From Sarcomyxa edulis (taxonomy: Eukaryota > Basidiomycota > Agaricomycetes > Agaricales > Mycenaceae), in contig QUOL01000001.1 in assembly GCA_009761415.1 (NCBI GenBank), forward strand, positions 1,364,001 through 1,428,000: 64,000 bases of DNA, in the 5' to 3' direction. Position 1 is the first letter of the stretch, and the number at the start of each line of letters is the position of its first letter. A program made the translations under genes and the position numbers. Of this stretch, positions 22,573-35,802 are shown piece by piece. The notes under the pieces were generated by a model. The model had not been told where the DNA came from. It made no database searches and worked only from the letters and a program-made list of their open reading frames with translations.

Positions 22573-25500
22573 CTAACGTCTCTGCAAAAATGCAGCATTT
22601 CCCTGCGCTCTGTCACATTTCTGTGCTATTCGGCAAGCGGCCTCGACAGCGCGCTCAACCAGAGCCCGAGATGGGGAAGTCGATGGTGTGTGAGCCAGTA
22701 GATCTGTTATAAATCGTATTAATGACCACACTAGGAATGAATGGGTAGGTGTTAAGTACCTCTGTAGAGCAACACGTAACGCATGACGCGCTGAGTCGGC
22801 AAGATGGCCAAATCCCTGACAGTGGGTTTACCCTTGTTTGATTTGAGAGACTCGCGCTTTCGCGTGAGGAACGATCCAGTCGACGCAGACGCAGATGCGG
22901 GGGAAGGCGACGGCATGCTAGGGACCGGAGGAATCGTGACGGTCAGTGCCGGAATGGAAGGCATACTTTTCCTCCAAGTGTTTACCGTCCGTTTCAACGA
23001 GCCAGAATTAGATTTGGAGCCAGAACCAGGACCAGAACCAGGACTGCCACTTGGAGTTGACGCCTCCGACACAGCTGCAGAGCGGTCAGCTGCTACTACC
23101 ACCGCTGGGACCTCGCGGTCAAGCTTCGCCGACTTCCTTTTAAGAGTAGGGGAGGCTGAACTCTTATCTTTACCATCGATAAACCACCCGCCAACTACGC
23201 CACACCACGCAACGAATGCACTCTCCACACCGTCCTCTTCGCCCAGCAGCGCCACAGCCACACCCCACGCACTGGGGTCTTCCTCCATGCGTCCCAGCAA
23301 CCGTCCACTGACCTGCACCAATTCCCCAGCATATCGCAACATCAGTGCGGGTGGCCGGGTGGCTGTCTTACACGACAATAGAACCTGGAGAGAGGCGAGA
23401 TAATGTCGTTCAGTCCGCACCAACTCCCGACAAGTAAGTAACGCCCGACGAGCAATCTGCCACGTCGGCGACGGTGAGCGAAGATACGGTGGAAGAGACG
23501 TCGTAGAAGGCAGACGTCTGCCAGTAGTAGGACTGATCTCAAGATTGAGCTTAGGACCCCCATAAACATCCACGTTCTCCTCCCCTCCCTCACTTCCGTC
23601 CCCATGCCAATTGTCCTCCCCCCAGGCCCTCACGTCATCATCCTCATCAACATCCTCGAAAACATCAACATTCCTCCCAATCACATTCCTCATCCGCTCC
23701 AACTCCTCCACAAGAACCTCATCCGTAATCCCTTCATCAGTCATAGCCATCGCAAGTGTCCACCGGCGCCTGGGAGCATCAACAGTTTCCCGTCTTGCTA
23801 TAACAGGTCTCGCTCCCACTCCCACTCCAGAATACTCACCGTCCTCACGATCGGGATCAAGCGTGAATTTCGCGCGGGTAGGAGGCGCAGATGTAAGATT
23901 GACACCTTGACGAAGGGTACTTGCCCATCCTTCTTGCCCTTGTTGAGGGAGCATGAGTGTCGGTGCGATAGATATGTCTGGTGGACACACGCCTGTCCAC
24001 GCGAGTGAGGCTATAGGGTCGACCGGATCCGAGCTCAAGCTTTCGTAGGTGGGGCCATGGTGATGTGTCTGACCCACTGGGTTGCCAAGGTGGTCGTGCT
24101 ACAAATCATAAAAGAAAAGAAAATAAAATTAGATTATGCGCAGACACCATGAATGGAATTGCTCTTTGGATTGTACGATATAGGGGACGACAGTTAAGCT
24201 TTCGAACGGTCAGAACCATCTATGAGGGTGAAGGAAAGGATATGTAGACTAGGTAGCAGAAACAGTACTCACGATGGTGACTTGAAAGGGCGAGGAGGCT
24301 GCCACACGAGGTAACCATTCCCTACGTTCTGTCGGTGGTCCGTGTCCGCTCTCGCTCACAGACCTTCGAGAATGATTCCCAGAGGACCAAAACGTCGATA
24401 TCTTGTCTGAACGACGGGCTTCTGACCCTTGTTCGGCATGGTTGACCGAGGAAGTAGTCTGAACAGGATCATTCTTCTTCTTCCTGCGTAAGCTGAAACC
24501 AAGAGTGGAGTTCCTCTTGACGCTAGGAATGTTTGGGTGAAATGGAACGGGGTCTGAGCTGGTTCGATCCAAAACACGGGATCTCTCGCCCGTGCCAGGT
24601 GCTAGCTGGGGAGTAGAAGCCGAAGTATAATGTAACAGTGGACTATTGGACGACGGTCCGGAGTTTGCCCTACCGAGAAGGCTATGTTTACCGCGAGAAG
24701 ACATGTCGTGACCGGGTGCTGGTGTTGTATTCTGAGTGGGTAGTGACGGACGGCGTTTGGTCAATTTTTGTGTAGTGGTAGTGGAGATATTGGACGACGT
24801 AGCACGGCGGAACAGTCCTGTCCTTTTGTGAGATGGTGGAGGTATTGGGGGAGGGTCGAACAAGATGTGACCCTCTGAATGCACGTGCAATGGTAATGCG
24901 GATTGAGCGGTCCTAGTGTCTTCAATGTACCCGTTGGTTGTCTTTGGGGTACTCTGGGAAATGTGATCAGCGGTGGTCTGGTCGTAGAGGGGCTCAGAGA
25001 ACGGTTCTGCAATGAAGGAGAGTCTTTGTACGGTGTTACGAGTCGGCGGAGGTTTGCGTAATTTATTGCGGGGACGTCGTTCAGGTGGACCGGTAAGAGC
25101 GGACGTGGACGCGACAACGGACGAATGTGATGGTACACGGCTACTTGACGGAGTATGAGATACGTGAAACGAATGCCTAGCGTCGGGTCGAGAAGGACTG
25201 TCGAGTAACTTCGGTATTGAGTGGGATTCGGCCGCAGTCCGGAAAGCGATGGTGGACGATACATGATCGAGATTTGAAAGGTGCGGGTGCATAGGAGAAT
25301 AACAGCCGTGGCCTCCTGAGGAGGAAGCAGAAGGTGAAGAGAGTTCTTCAATAGGAGTGAGATCTACGGAAGAGATAAGACCGTCGTCTTGAAGGGCAGG
25401 GTCCGGCTTGACGCTGGCGCCGAATTCGGGAGCAACTATATACTCGGTTGAAGAGCGTAAGGTATCAGAGGATAGATACACCGTAGGATGCGAAGAATTT

Positions 25501-25574
25501 TTCGGATGGAGCCATTGGGACCAAGACTTGTGGTCGAGAGTCAGAGTCATTGGCCCGGCCTGTGGAGTGGCCAC
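22573..25574 (-). CDS. RhoGEF (DH) domain protein
   Basis: Putative guanine nucleotide exchange factor for a Rho-type GTPase. Three exons: 25574-24273, 24098-22760 and 22703-22573, 923 residues in all; the first intron is unusually long here (174 nt). The N-terminal half is Ser/Pro-rich and disordered. The DH domain begins around ARRALLTCRELVRTERHYLA, continues with RYAGELVQVSG, and ends with the hallmark LPTQRVMRYVLLYR then DLLAHTP after the last intron. A run of roughly 100 Ser/Gly/Pro-rich residues sits inside the domain between its first and last conserved regions. The protein stops about 40 residues later, with no PH domain. The DH call is strong; the GTPase partner is unknown. Confidence 0.82.
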
Positions 25575-26847
25575 TAGACTGGCGAGTACTTGAGTAGTAC
25601 GTGGCTGGTGAGGTTAGGATGATGGTGATGAGATCGGAGTGATCTTTGAGCGACTAGATATGGAAGTACGCGGATTTTGGACGCAACTTGAAGTTAGCCT
25701 AAGCTTGAGCGCTGGAGCTGGATTTGAAGTCAGAATGACTTTGGATGGTTAACGTAGAATGCAAGCTGGCTGTCTGAAATGTGTTAGTTTCGAAGAAGTG
25801 AATGCTAGTGAGTGGATGAAAGTAAAGAGCAAGACATGGCGAACGAGATGGGATGAATATGTTTTATGTTTTGGTGAGAACGAGGGTGAGTGCTTGCGGC
25901 TAAAATGATGTCATTCACAAGCCACGACCAGCTCAGACTCTCCTCAAAGACATCCCCATTCTCCCCCTCCACCATTCCATCCATATCTCTCCTCTGCAGG
26001 TCTGAATCCCCAGAGTCTCAGACATTTCTCATCCGATATTTCGTAAGCGAATATTCGTCTACGCGAACGTGCTCTCTGTCAACGCCGACACGGATTTTGC
26101 AAAAAAAAAAATGCCTCCAGCCATACAGCTTTGACGGCGACAGGAACCATCTTTTATCCCTATGACCACACATGCTGACTGTCCATGGTCCCGGATCTAC
26201 CACCGACGACGATATGAGAGCTTTCCAGCGCTCATCTCAACATTATGACCGCCATCCTATGTATCCCAAATTGATTACAAACTTAGCTTTACTCGACTCC
26301 ACTAGAGTGTCGTACGTGCTGTAACCTTTTGCACAGTCGCACTGTATTTTTGCTGTCCTGTTGTCCATGAGGCCAAATTTCCAATGACGGGCTTTCCGGT
26401 TTCGATGAGAGCAGCAATGGTCAAATTCTGAGACAAACAGCGTCACTAATTCTCGCTGCAGCGTCATGCTTCAGGCGCCCAGGCCACCCCAAGGCCACCC
26501 GTCGCAGATCCCCCACTATTGCCTCCTCGACATGTATATCCCGTGCAGCCGTCTGTGTGACTATCTTTCCTTTCCAAGTGCTACCTAGCAAGTGGCAAAG
26601 CCACTCATATCCGAAGATGAGCCGCTTAACGATTGGCGCGTCATGGAAAAAAATTGGGCAAAGGCAAAAAGATGTATTGCTCTACCGACTGTAATAATTG
26701 TGAATATATGTGGGGTTTAACAATGAACGTGTTTACATGGTTAGAAGAAGTGATAGTACAAAAAAACTTTGATTGAGCACGAATGATCCCAGCCAGTCCA
26801 AGAGAGAAAAATGCCATCCGTCCTTCGATTCCTTTCATTTGATTTAC
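25575..26847. other. Spacer between RhoGEF start and NBR1-like stop
   Basis: About 1.27 kb, containing the RhoGEF promoter and an A11 run near 26100. No coding exon found on either strand. Confidence 0.45.
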
Positions 26848-29800
26848 TTACTCTTCATCAGAAGAAATATCATCGTAGAGTACGACATATTCCATGGCAT
26901 TCGTACCCCTCGGACGTTCAAGAGCAACGGGCACGACCTGAGACCGACTAGCTTCCCAAAGTGCGACGTCTTCTTCATCTTCAGATGTTGGGACACTGAC
27001 AAGAGATACGGAAGAGCTGTCAGAGCCACCATCGGATGCTGCGTCGTCTTGAATAGGATGAGGGCTAGAAGGTGCCGTTACTATGGAAGCCGAGGAAGAT
27101 GCAGACGCCGAGGCAGAGGCAGCCATCGAAGAGTTCGACAATTTCTGCGCCGCTGCCGACGTCTGAATACTAGGTGCAGAACCAGGCATAATGACGATAG
27201 AAGACGAAGCCAAGGAACTATCAGAGGACCTCTCAGAGCGGCGGCTCGTCTCGGCGACGGTGATACTATGAATGATGCTGTTAATGACCACAGCGCTAAC
27301 AAAGTGAAAGATAACGTACTCGATCCAGAAACTGTTACCAAACAAATTACCTTCATCATCCTTCAATCTCCAATAGCCAACATATCTGCCAGGAGCGTCA
27401 GGAGCCTGTCGAAAGATAACAAGGGTTCAGTACAAAAGGAGTTAACGACGAAAGGTTGATTACAACGGACCTTCAATTCACCAGTCCACAAATCAATCTC
27501 GGTTCCAGCCCCTACTGACCCCACCTTGACATTCTGAGTCACGCCTAGCGCTTCGCCCGCAACGAAAACAAGCTCAGTTGCTTCGGGCCAGTCCCTGTCG
27601 CTGTCATTCAGGATGCGCCACGCCTTGACAAACTCAGCCCCAGGAGGGAAAATTTGCCCATCAGGGACAGTCACGTCGGCCATGAACGCGGCCTGCAAAG
27701 GTGAGCGCGGCGGAGGTGTCTGAGCGGCCGGAGTGATGGGTTGGATTTCTTTGGTGCTGGTAGTGGTGATGCTAGCCGGAGGAGATGGAGTCAAAGTAGG
27801 ATACGCATTCAAGAGAGCCGCAAGAGACCTGTTCAAAGACAAACTCGAGATCAGGTGATTCGGTTCGTCGTCACCTACAAGTGGCCGATTAAGGAGAGGC
27901 TCTGAAGTCAAGGTTGAATCGGTGACTGAAGGTCCAGGGATAGGATCTGCGACAACAGTAGCTTCAGTGCTTACGGCCGGACCGCTGGTGGACACTGGAG
28001 ACTGCAATTTGGGGGTGTTGTTTTGAGAGGTCTCCTGCAACATAAGGTTTTTCAATTCTTGAGCAACCCTAGGTATCATTTCGCGCATGAAGTCGCTGGT
28101 AGGGCCGAGTGACAACGGAGGGAGCTCAAACCGAGAGCCCGAAGGGAGTTCTGAACCTGTGACAGCCACAGCAGGCTCAGCAGACTGATCTATAGTTGCC
28201 ACTGGAGCCTCAGCCAAGAGTGCATGCGTCAAGGGCGATGGAGATCGCGAGCGGGGCCTCGAGGGAAGTGGACTGCTGTCCCGACTAAACGATCGTTGTC
28301 CCTGCGCAGAACGAGAGAATATGGGAGCCGGCACTGCAATGTCAGCTCGGGGGCGGCTATTGGAACGACTGCGATCGAAGTAGATAGGTGGAACATAGCT
28401 ACGAGATGAAGACCTGCTTGAGAACCTTGACCTATTCACCGCGGCAGTGCGACGCGAAAATGAGGATGGACTGCGAGTATTGTACGGGATGGGGGTCGGT
28501 TCGGCGGCTCGGATACGGCTGGGAGAGGGTGAGCGGCTGCCGGGCGAGTAACCCCTGACACTAGCATAGCGTGCACTAGGCGAGCTCGCCCACGAGGGAG
28601 GTGCGTACCAACGTGGAGGTGGATTGAAGGTAAGAGGAGGGATGGGCAGTACTCGTCTTGGTAATCTTTCCGGTGAGGTGTAACGCATTCCGCGCATTAC
28701 GGGTGAGATAGGCGAGACATGTATCTGGCCGACAGCGTTCGCATTGGGGGCGGAAGGATCATGCATGTAGTCATGTCCAAAGGAGGATCTTGAACGAGGT
28801 CGATAACTTGGGGACCATGAGCGAGAGCGAGAGCGCGGGGGCGAGCGCGAGCGCGGACCAAAGAGAGGTGCGGGCGACGGGGGCGATATCAAGCTTGGAT
28901 GATGATACACTGGAGATTGAGAGCGAGAGAGGGTCCGACCTCTCATTTGAGTATCATCCCTTGGTATCAACGTAGTGTTCCCGACTCTGTAAACAGTGGG
29001 CACCACTGTATCGATAGATTTCATCTTGAGCAAAGGATGATTTTCCGGATGGACTGGAATGGGAAGGGCTTCGCAATTCGCACACAAGTCAAAGTCGGGG
29101 CAGTCAGGATGCATGCACTGTGGTCGATGTCAGAGACGATGGCTATGATATGCTCGAGGATGAACTGACCTTATATCTGATGCCGTAGATACGCTTATGA
29201 CAACCTATAAAACGCAGTCAGGAAAAGAAATACAGTAGTTGTGAAAACGCGGACGACGCACCATTGCACTTGGCGAGATGCTCGAGCGGACTCGGAGCGT
29301 TAGAGCGCTGTGCAACCGTTCATAAAGCAGCCTTCGAAACAAATGTAGAGGACTCACGATGTAATCTGCTGGGTTAGATACTTTGACAAACGTATGGGAA
29401 GGATGTTGATCAGGTATAATTCTGTTGAAATGTCAATGACAATTCTCTGCTCATAATTTGTGAAATGCACATACGTGAAGCACGTAGAACAAGTGTCGAA
29501 GTCTATAATAAATGTTGAGATAGATGTCAATAGGCGTCACAGGACAGGACATACCTGGGCAGTTCATGCATTTCTGTCAGAGAAACGATGTCAGTAGGAT
29601 CCTCTATCATGAATGAATAGTGGCTCACATAACGATCGCCACGGATACGCGAATCGCATAAATCGCAAGTAGCGTTGTGGACTGCGGGTTCGCTGACAGG
29701 AACAGGAACAGGAGCACTAGCAGGATGTGTCCTCTCAGGAGTCGTATTAGCAGATCTCTCTCCATTCCCGCTGAACACAGTGTGCACAACTACACGCCCA

Positions 29801-31469
29801 GGCTCCCGAATATCGAAGAACTCATGGAATGGATTGTGCTCCTCTGCGGCACCAGCCTCGATACAAGCAGTACAAAGATCATAATCTGGACCTGCGTTAG
29901 TACCTTGATACTATATCTTAATCAATTACTTACCAGCACAATCGAGGCATTTGTGTCTCACCCCCTCGATCGTAGTCTCGCAGAGGTCGCAAAGCACTCC
30001 TGTATGGATGACAGGAGGCGGGGGTGGTGGGGTCACGGCCATGGGAGCTGGAGGAGTGACCGGCAATGCCCTAGCCTGAGGAGCTTCAGTAAAGATTGGA
30101 TTGGTAAACTGTGGTCCAACAGGACGGAACCACTGGACAGGTGAGGGAGAGGGAGAGGGAGGAATAAACGGTACAACAGACGGGAATGTCTCCGGGCCCG
30201 GGAAATAAGGCGTGTGCATCATGGCAGAGTAGCTGCTGGGCCAGAATCCAGGTAGTCCAACTGATGGGATGCCAGGATTGTGCGGCTTCGGAGGGAGCGG
30301 CGGTGTTGGAGAGAAGAGCTGTGCAGGCTGCGACGACAATGGAACAGGGGTGCTGGACTGGGGACATGCAAAGCACGTTTCCTTCTGCATGACATGATTC
30401 TGTGGGATGCTCCCGCTACCTGTACGATAGAAGCACGGCGTGAATGGAAGACCCTTCGCGTTGCACTCGACGCACTGTTGTTTGTCAATAAACGAGATGA
30501 GATTAGTTATATTTATACATATGAACGTACTAACCAGAGTCGTATTGCAATTTTGACAGCTGTACCAAGGGCCCTGGAAGATCTTTGCGCAAGAAGTGCA
30601 ATACTTGTACAGGCAAGTCACAGGCAGAGGTGGATGAGAAACAGACGGGTAGGTGGGAGCGGTCGCATTCTCTGGTTTCAAGCAATTGCAGGGGCCAAAT
30701 GTCGACATCAAAGCGGAGTCGAGATCTTTCTTGAACTTATCGAAGAGCGTCTGGATTTCCGATTTACCGTGTTCAAAGGCGCAGCATGAGCCTATGTTTG
30801 ATGGTACTGGTTTGGCTGCGGTATGGTGTGACTCCTGACCCTGATGATTATGGTGGGAGTAGTGTTCTCCGTGAGGGGTGGGATCAACATCCATGGGCGC
30901 CTGGTCAAGAGCACGAGGCGCAGTGGGTGAAATTGAGTAGATGATGGGGGGTGGGGGAATGTGGAACAATGAGATTGGTGGCTGTGCGGGAGTGTCGACC
31001 TTAGGAGGCCCTTGACTGAAAGCGGTCTGCGGGGTCTGCGGCTCCTGATTGCGCCAAGGTGCAAGATTGATGGCCTCGGTGCCCCATGAGGGCGCGGTAG
31101 CGCTAGGCAGCTTATGAGGAGTCTCGTCGTACACAGAGAAACGAAGTAGAGCATTGGACCAAGAGAGTCCATGGAAAGTAGTGATGCATGTGTTATACTC
31201 ATTCTCAGAGTGAACCTCTTTGCCAATCATGATACGAGATGGCAAGGATGAGTCTGGAGAGAAGAGCAATTTAGAGAGAAAGTAGTCGTGGCTTATAGGA
31301 AAGACGCGGTAAAGCTGATTGAAAGAGTGCGATAAGCGAGTGTGGGGGTAAGTAGTACGAAACTGTTCTGACTCACTTGGTTCTGGATATCATTGAAAGA
31401 AGGAAAGGTATTTGAAGGAAATGAGAACTTTCTAGTCTCATTCCGATAGGAAGCTTTGATGGTGAACAT
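26848..31469 (-). CDS. NBR1-like selective autophagy receptor (PB1, ZZ fingers, FW domain)
   Basis: Domains in order: a PB1 domain from the ATG at 31469 (FTIKASYRNETRKFSF, then LYRVFPISHDYF after the intron 31376-31315); a degenerate Cys-rich finger (CTSCAKIFQGPWYSCQNC); three ZZ fingers, including CDLCETTIEGVRHKCLDCA and CDLCDSRIRGDRY, the last ending HPDCPDFDLCANCE; a long Arg/Ser-Pro-rich linker; and an NBR1-type FW domain (FVKAWRILNDSDRDWP, APDAPGRYVGYWRLKDDEGN, FWIDITVAE across an intron). The C-terminus contains EYVVLYDD, which fits an Atg8-binding LIR (YVVL after an acidic residue). Known homologues link cargo to Atg8 for selective autophagy or vacuolar import. Size is roughly 1200-1300 residues. 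A 57 nt in-frame intron near 30480-30540 could be kept without a frameshift. Confidence 0.85.
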
Positions 31470-31613
31470 GTTGAGTAGAGGTTGAGGAGGAGGGGAGACG
31501 CAAGCGCAGTTTGGGTCGGTCGTTTAAGTAACGGGGAAATAAGCGCTCAGTGTCACCGGCCGGCCAGCCGGCGATGAGCATGGAAAGTGTGACTCAGTGT
31601 GACAGCGCCTGCC

Positions 31614-32502
31614 ATGGACCATGCAGCGGACTCACCGTCGCTAAGTCTGTTCACCTCTACAAAATACGATCCTTTCCTCAAGAACCAAGGCTGGAATAAC
31701 GATCCAGATGGAAAACCTTCCTCCTTCATGCTCCTCAAATTTCACGCCGACAGACTCCTCGATGCCGCAGATAAACATAGTTGGTATTCTGCAAAATCAT
31801 CCGTCTCCTATGCTACACTTCTCAAAGTGTGCCATAACGCTGTGCACAGCTATCCTAGTACAGAACACATGAAAGCATTCAAGGCCGGTTCTTTTTTTTA
31901 TTACTGCTTTTTTCATTTTCTCATCCTCTCACTCTCTCGTCTAGATTCGTATAAATCTCACCATGTCTGGGTCCTTGACCGCAGTGGCTACACAGGCGGA
32001 TCCATTCACATCCGACCCTACTGCTGCATCTTTTTTCAACCCAGACACCGATAATCCATCGATGTTCGGTCATGAGGTTGTTAAAGTGTATCTTGACCTC
32101 GCCCCCACCCGTGCGTCCATATTCACTAGGACAAAAACGACAGATCGCTCCGTTTACAATCAAGCTCGATTACGCTGCGGTATTCCCCCAGTCCTACCCA
32201 CTGTGGGTAGTTCATTTGATCCACTGGTATCAGATGTCCTCATGTACAACACGAATGGCCTTTTGACCGAAACCTCAATCTGCAATATTGCCATATATCG
32301 CAAACCGTATTGGATAACACCAGCGGCCTCCACCGGTTGTCTCCCCGGCGTATTCCGCCGTTGGCTCCTCGAGCAAGGACGTATCCGCGAGGATAAACAC
32401 AACTCCTTAACAAAGGAGTGTATAAAGGAGGGGGATTGGGTATTAATGTGTAACGGTGTAAAAGGTTGCAGACTAGGGAGGATCTTCAAGGCGAAAACAT
32501 AA
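31614..32502 (+). CDS. ABZ2: 4-amino-4-deoxychorismate lyase (PabC/Abz2-like)
   Basis: Fold-type IV PLP enzyme that makes 4-aminobenzoate for folate. Exon 1 from ATG 31614 reads LFTSTKYDPFLKNQGWNNDP then LLKFHADRLLDAA, the family N-terminus. Exon 2 from about 31945 reads IRINLTMSGSLTAVA, then YNTNGLLTETSICNIAIYR, PAASTGCLPGVFRRWLLEQG and GDWVLMCNGVKGCRLGRI to the stop at 32500-32502. The join is not clean: the only usual donor (GT at 31888) leaves one base, while AG at 31944 needs none. A GC donor at 31884 would restore the frame, as would a one-base indel. It is divergent from the NBR1-like gene across about 145 bp. Identity good, structure uncertain, possibly a weakened allele. Confidence 0.75.
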
Positions 32503-32694
32503 GAGTTGCGTAGATGAAGTTTTTTTTTTACCATGGGTTCTCAAGGTTTCCAAGCAGGGGTCATTCAGCGCGTACTTACCACATATATGTATGTTAACAT
32601 GTATCATTTGTGTTACCGGACAACGACGCAGTCCATAGAAGATCACAGAACGTACTTATTATACTTTTTAACACCTAAATCTACTTACCATCAT

Positions 32695-35600
32695 CTATAC
32701 AGCAATAGCATCTGTGTCCACTATCATTCTATCTTCGATTTCGAGGTCCCCATCGAACATCCCATCATCCATTTCTCCTAAAATGTAATCCACCATATAA
32801 CTCTCCTGCACGAGTTTTTCCATCCGAGAAAGATGTCGTTCCGTGTACGGAATAAGCGCCTCGACGAGTTCTTTCAACGCAGTCCCTCCAACACCCGCCG
32901 CCTTGCCTAGAGGTGCATCGCTGAAGCCCTGCTCCTCTCCCAGAGCAGCCAGAGCGCCTTCGCCTGCCTCATCGCCGAAGGCCTGCATAACTTCGTCTGC
33001 CGTCCTCAACTTGACGATCGCAAATAAAATTCCTTGTGCCACTACACTGGTTTTGGCATTGGCGTTCCAGTCTCGCACATACCGCAGTAATCGCGCAAGA
33101 TCAGACCCACCGAGGGTGCGTATCACTTCGTCGACGGATGGATGCCCGGTGAGAGATGGTTCCGACGGTGAGTTGGGATCGGATGCTGCCGAGAGAATGC
33201 TTTTGAAGAGAGACAGAAGACGTCCGGGTTGTTGCATGGCTAGAGCAAGCTGGATCGCTTTACGATAGTCACGGAGGGAAAGATAATTCATGAAGTCTTG
33301 CTCCCTAGGATATGTGTTAGTGCGAAACATCCAGATTTTCGACGAGGGAAACTTACTGTAACACCAAATCAGCCCGTTTGGTTTCCTTCTCCTTCTCCTC
33401 TTCCTCGGTGCAATCCTCCCAGATTGTAACAACCGAGTCAGCAGCACCGGAAACAATTGTTCGCTCGTCACCACTGATAGCGAGGGCCCAAACCTGAGCG
33501 CAGCCCGTCAGTCGACATCAATGTAGATTTACAAGATGCTGGTACATACCTTATCCTCGTGGTTATCCATGGTAGCGACACATTCCTCCTCTTTGACGTT
33601 CCAAAGCTTGACCAGGCCATCCGAAGCAGCACTCACCATTTGCATCCCCGCATTGACAAAGTCCACCCTCAAAACTGAATTTGTATGACCTTCGAACGTC
33701 TTGACGCACGAGAAATCTTCCAAGTTCCACAATTTCACAGTCTTGTCTCCACTCCCCGTAGCCAACACCCTCTCCGTACGACCGAAACGTACACTCCAAA
33801 CCCCTCGTTTATGTCCTTTGCACACCCCAAGCACTTTCAGCTCGCCACGGACCACTTTACCACCAGTACCCGTAACATATTCGATTTCGTAGATCTTGGC
33901 CGTGCGATCTTGGGATCCAGAAGCTAAAAACTTGTTATTTATGGCGACGTCCAACGAGTTGATGTCCTTTTCGTGGGCCTTGAATGTAGATAAACTTCTA
34001 CACTTCAAAACCTCTTCGTCCTCGTCTCCTGTTGCACTCAACGGTACACCAGACAAATCCCACATCTTGATTGTTCGGTCCTGACTCCCAGTGAACATGA
34101 ACCGAGGATGTGTGTCCTCAACGCCTTCTTCGTTGGTGGATTTTCTTGACATGGCGATAGCGCCAACGCTTTCAGCATGACCTTCACATACGGCAACACA
34201 TCCGTATCCCCAGTCATCGCTCTCCGTCGTGGAATTTATAGGTGCCCATAGCCTAGCGGATTTATCTTTGCTACCACTCGCTAGTATGCGTCCGCCGGCG
34301 CTGTGATCTAAAGAAAGGACGATCTCTGTATGACCCGAAAGGAGCCGCGCATCAAATGTCGAGGATGAATATACGCGGATCAGGGACGAGTTGGTGGCTA
34401 GAGCGATGTGGGTATCCGCTTTTGGTGCTGTCGTTTCTTCAGTAGGGACTTTCGATGGAAAGTTCGGCGATAGGAAGGTTGCATCAACGATCTCGTCGTT
34501 ATATCCGATGAGTTGCCTCGTCAAGGAGTGTGTAGATAGTGAATGGAACAATATGTTTTGATCGGCGTGAACTGAAACAACGGTCGAGGTCGATGGAACG
34601 TATCTGTAGGACAGAAATCAGTCAAGAGGAGGAACAGGACTAACAAGATGAACGCACATAGCATTCACGATTTGCCGTTGCTGTTCCTGATCATCTGATA
34701 TTTTGTTGTGCTCTGCTCCAAGTGTAAACAACATGCTCCCTTCCCGGCTATCCCAGATTTTGACGACGCCTTTCGCCCCCGCAGTGTAGAAACGCATCTT
34801 GTCTGCATCAGAAGTGGAACCAGTCAGATCTTCATCAGGTCGTAACCATCCAACTGCCTCGACGCGCTCGAGAATAGGAACGGTGCTGGCCAACTCGGGG
34901 GCACGCGCTTTATCTTTCCCCTTCCCTTTGCTGCTTCGAGAATTCGAGGGCTCCAGCATCGGCGAAAGATTCCAAATCATAACGACAGAGTCTCGTCCAC
35001 CACTGATTAACCATCTTCCATCCATTGAGACATCCAGCCCACGAACCACCGACGAATGCTCCTCCAAGACAGCATCAGGTTTGGATACGCCCGCGTTTTT
35101 CGAAGCGGTAGCTGAGAGATCGAAGATTCGAATGCGGGTGTCCACCGACGCAGTGATTAATTGCATCTTCTGCCCCTGGGTCACTGAGGAAGGATCCTGG
35201 GAATAATTGAAAGTCAAAGCGCTGACGACACCACCATGTCCTTTGAACACATGGGTAATGTATCCACGCATGATGTCCCATACTTTGACGACACCGTCTG
35301 CAGAACCTGATGCAAGATAGGTTGACGTTGGGTCTGCTTTACAGACATGCACAGGTGCATCATGAGCACGAGCGACCACCCGGATGGGCTGCAAAGGTTT
35401 GGAGAGAGGGATCGAGGAGCTGGGAATCTCGTATATGCGAAGCGAAAGCGATGCTGTAAATGCAAGCAGATGTTTCGAGGAAGCCGTTATACACAGCGAA
35501 GTGATAGATTGGGTATCCTTCAAAAGATATTCAGAAAAAGCTCCGACGCAAGAATATGGCCACTCACCCCAGAGAACCGACATATTTCCTGCCCACTCGC

Positions 35601-35802
35601 TACTTCTGTGAATAGAATCTCCTCTTCTACACAGGTGATAATCCTGGTTCCATCGGGCGTAATGGCGACGGCACCGGCGGTATGCAGGGGCCCAATGGAC
35701 CGTGCATTTTTGAATCTGAGCAATGTTCAGCGACTAGAATACAGTCTCAAGGATATAGACATACGCAGTCTTTAGTTTCGGGCGATACGACAAGACGGCC
35801 AT
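32695..35802 (-). CDS. UTP13: U3 snoRNP WD40 protein Utp13
   Basis: Component of the UtpB module of the small-subunit processome in the nucleolus. The start is MAVLSYRPKLKTA at 35802, spliced to FKNARSIGPLHTAGAVAITP. Two WD40 arrays follow (HDAPVHVCKADPTSTYLASG, VVRGLDVSMDGRWLISGGRD, later FMFTGSQDRTIKMWDLSG, VLATGSGDKTVKLWNLE and MVSAASDGLVKLWNVKEEE). The Utp13 C-terminal helical domain is clear: YLSLRDYRKAIQLALAMQQP, LLRYVRDWNANAKTSVVAQ, and the tail LVQESYMVDYILGEMDDGM. TAG is at 32697-32695. Length about 900 residues, as in TBL3/Utp13. The 3' end converges on the aminodeoxychorismate lyase gene. Confident. Confidence 0.9.

Noticed and set aside
22804..23403. 199-codon plus-strand frame over the RhoGEF exon
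   Set aside because: Antisense shadow of a biased coding exon; the minus strand has the DH motif and splice sites.
26773..27459. 228-codon plus-strand frame at the NBR1-like 3' end
   Set aside because: Arg-rich antisense of Ser-rich codons; it overlaps clear FW-domain exons on the other strand.
28790..28975. Simple GAGCGAGAGCGAGAGCG-type repeat
   Set aside because: It is the coding strand complement of the Arg/Ser linker of the NBR1-like protein, not a separate element.
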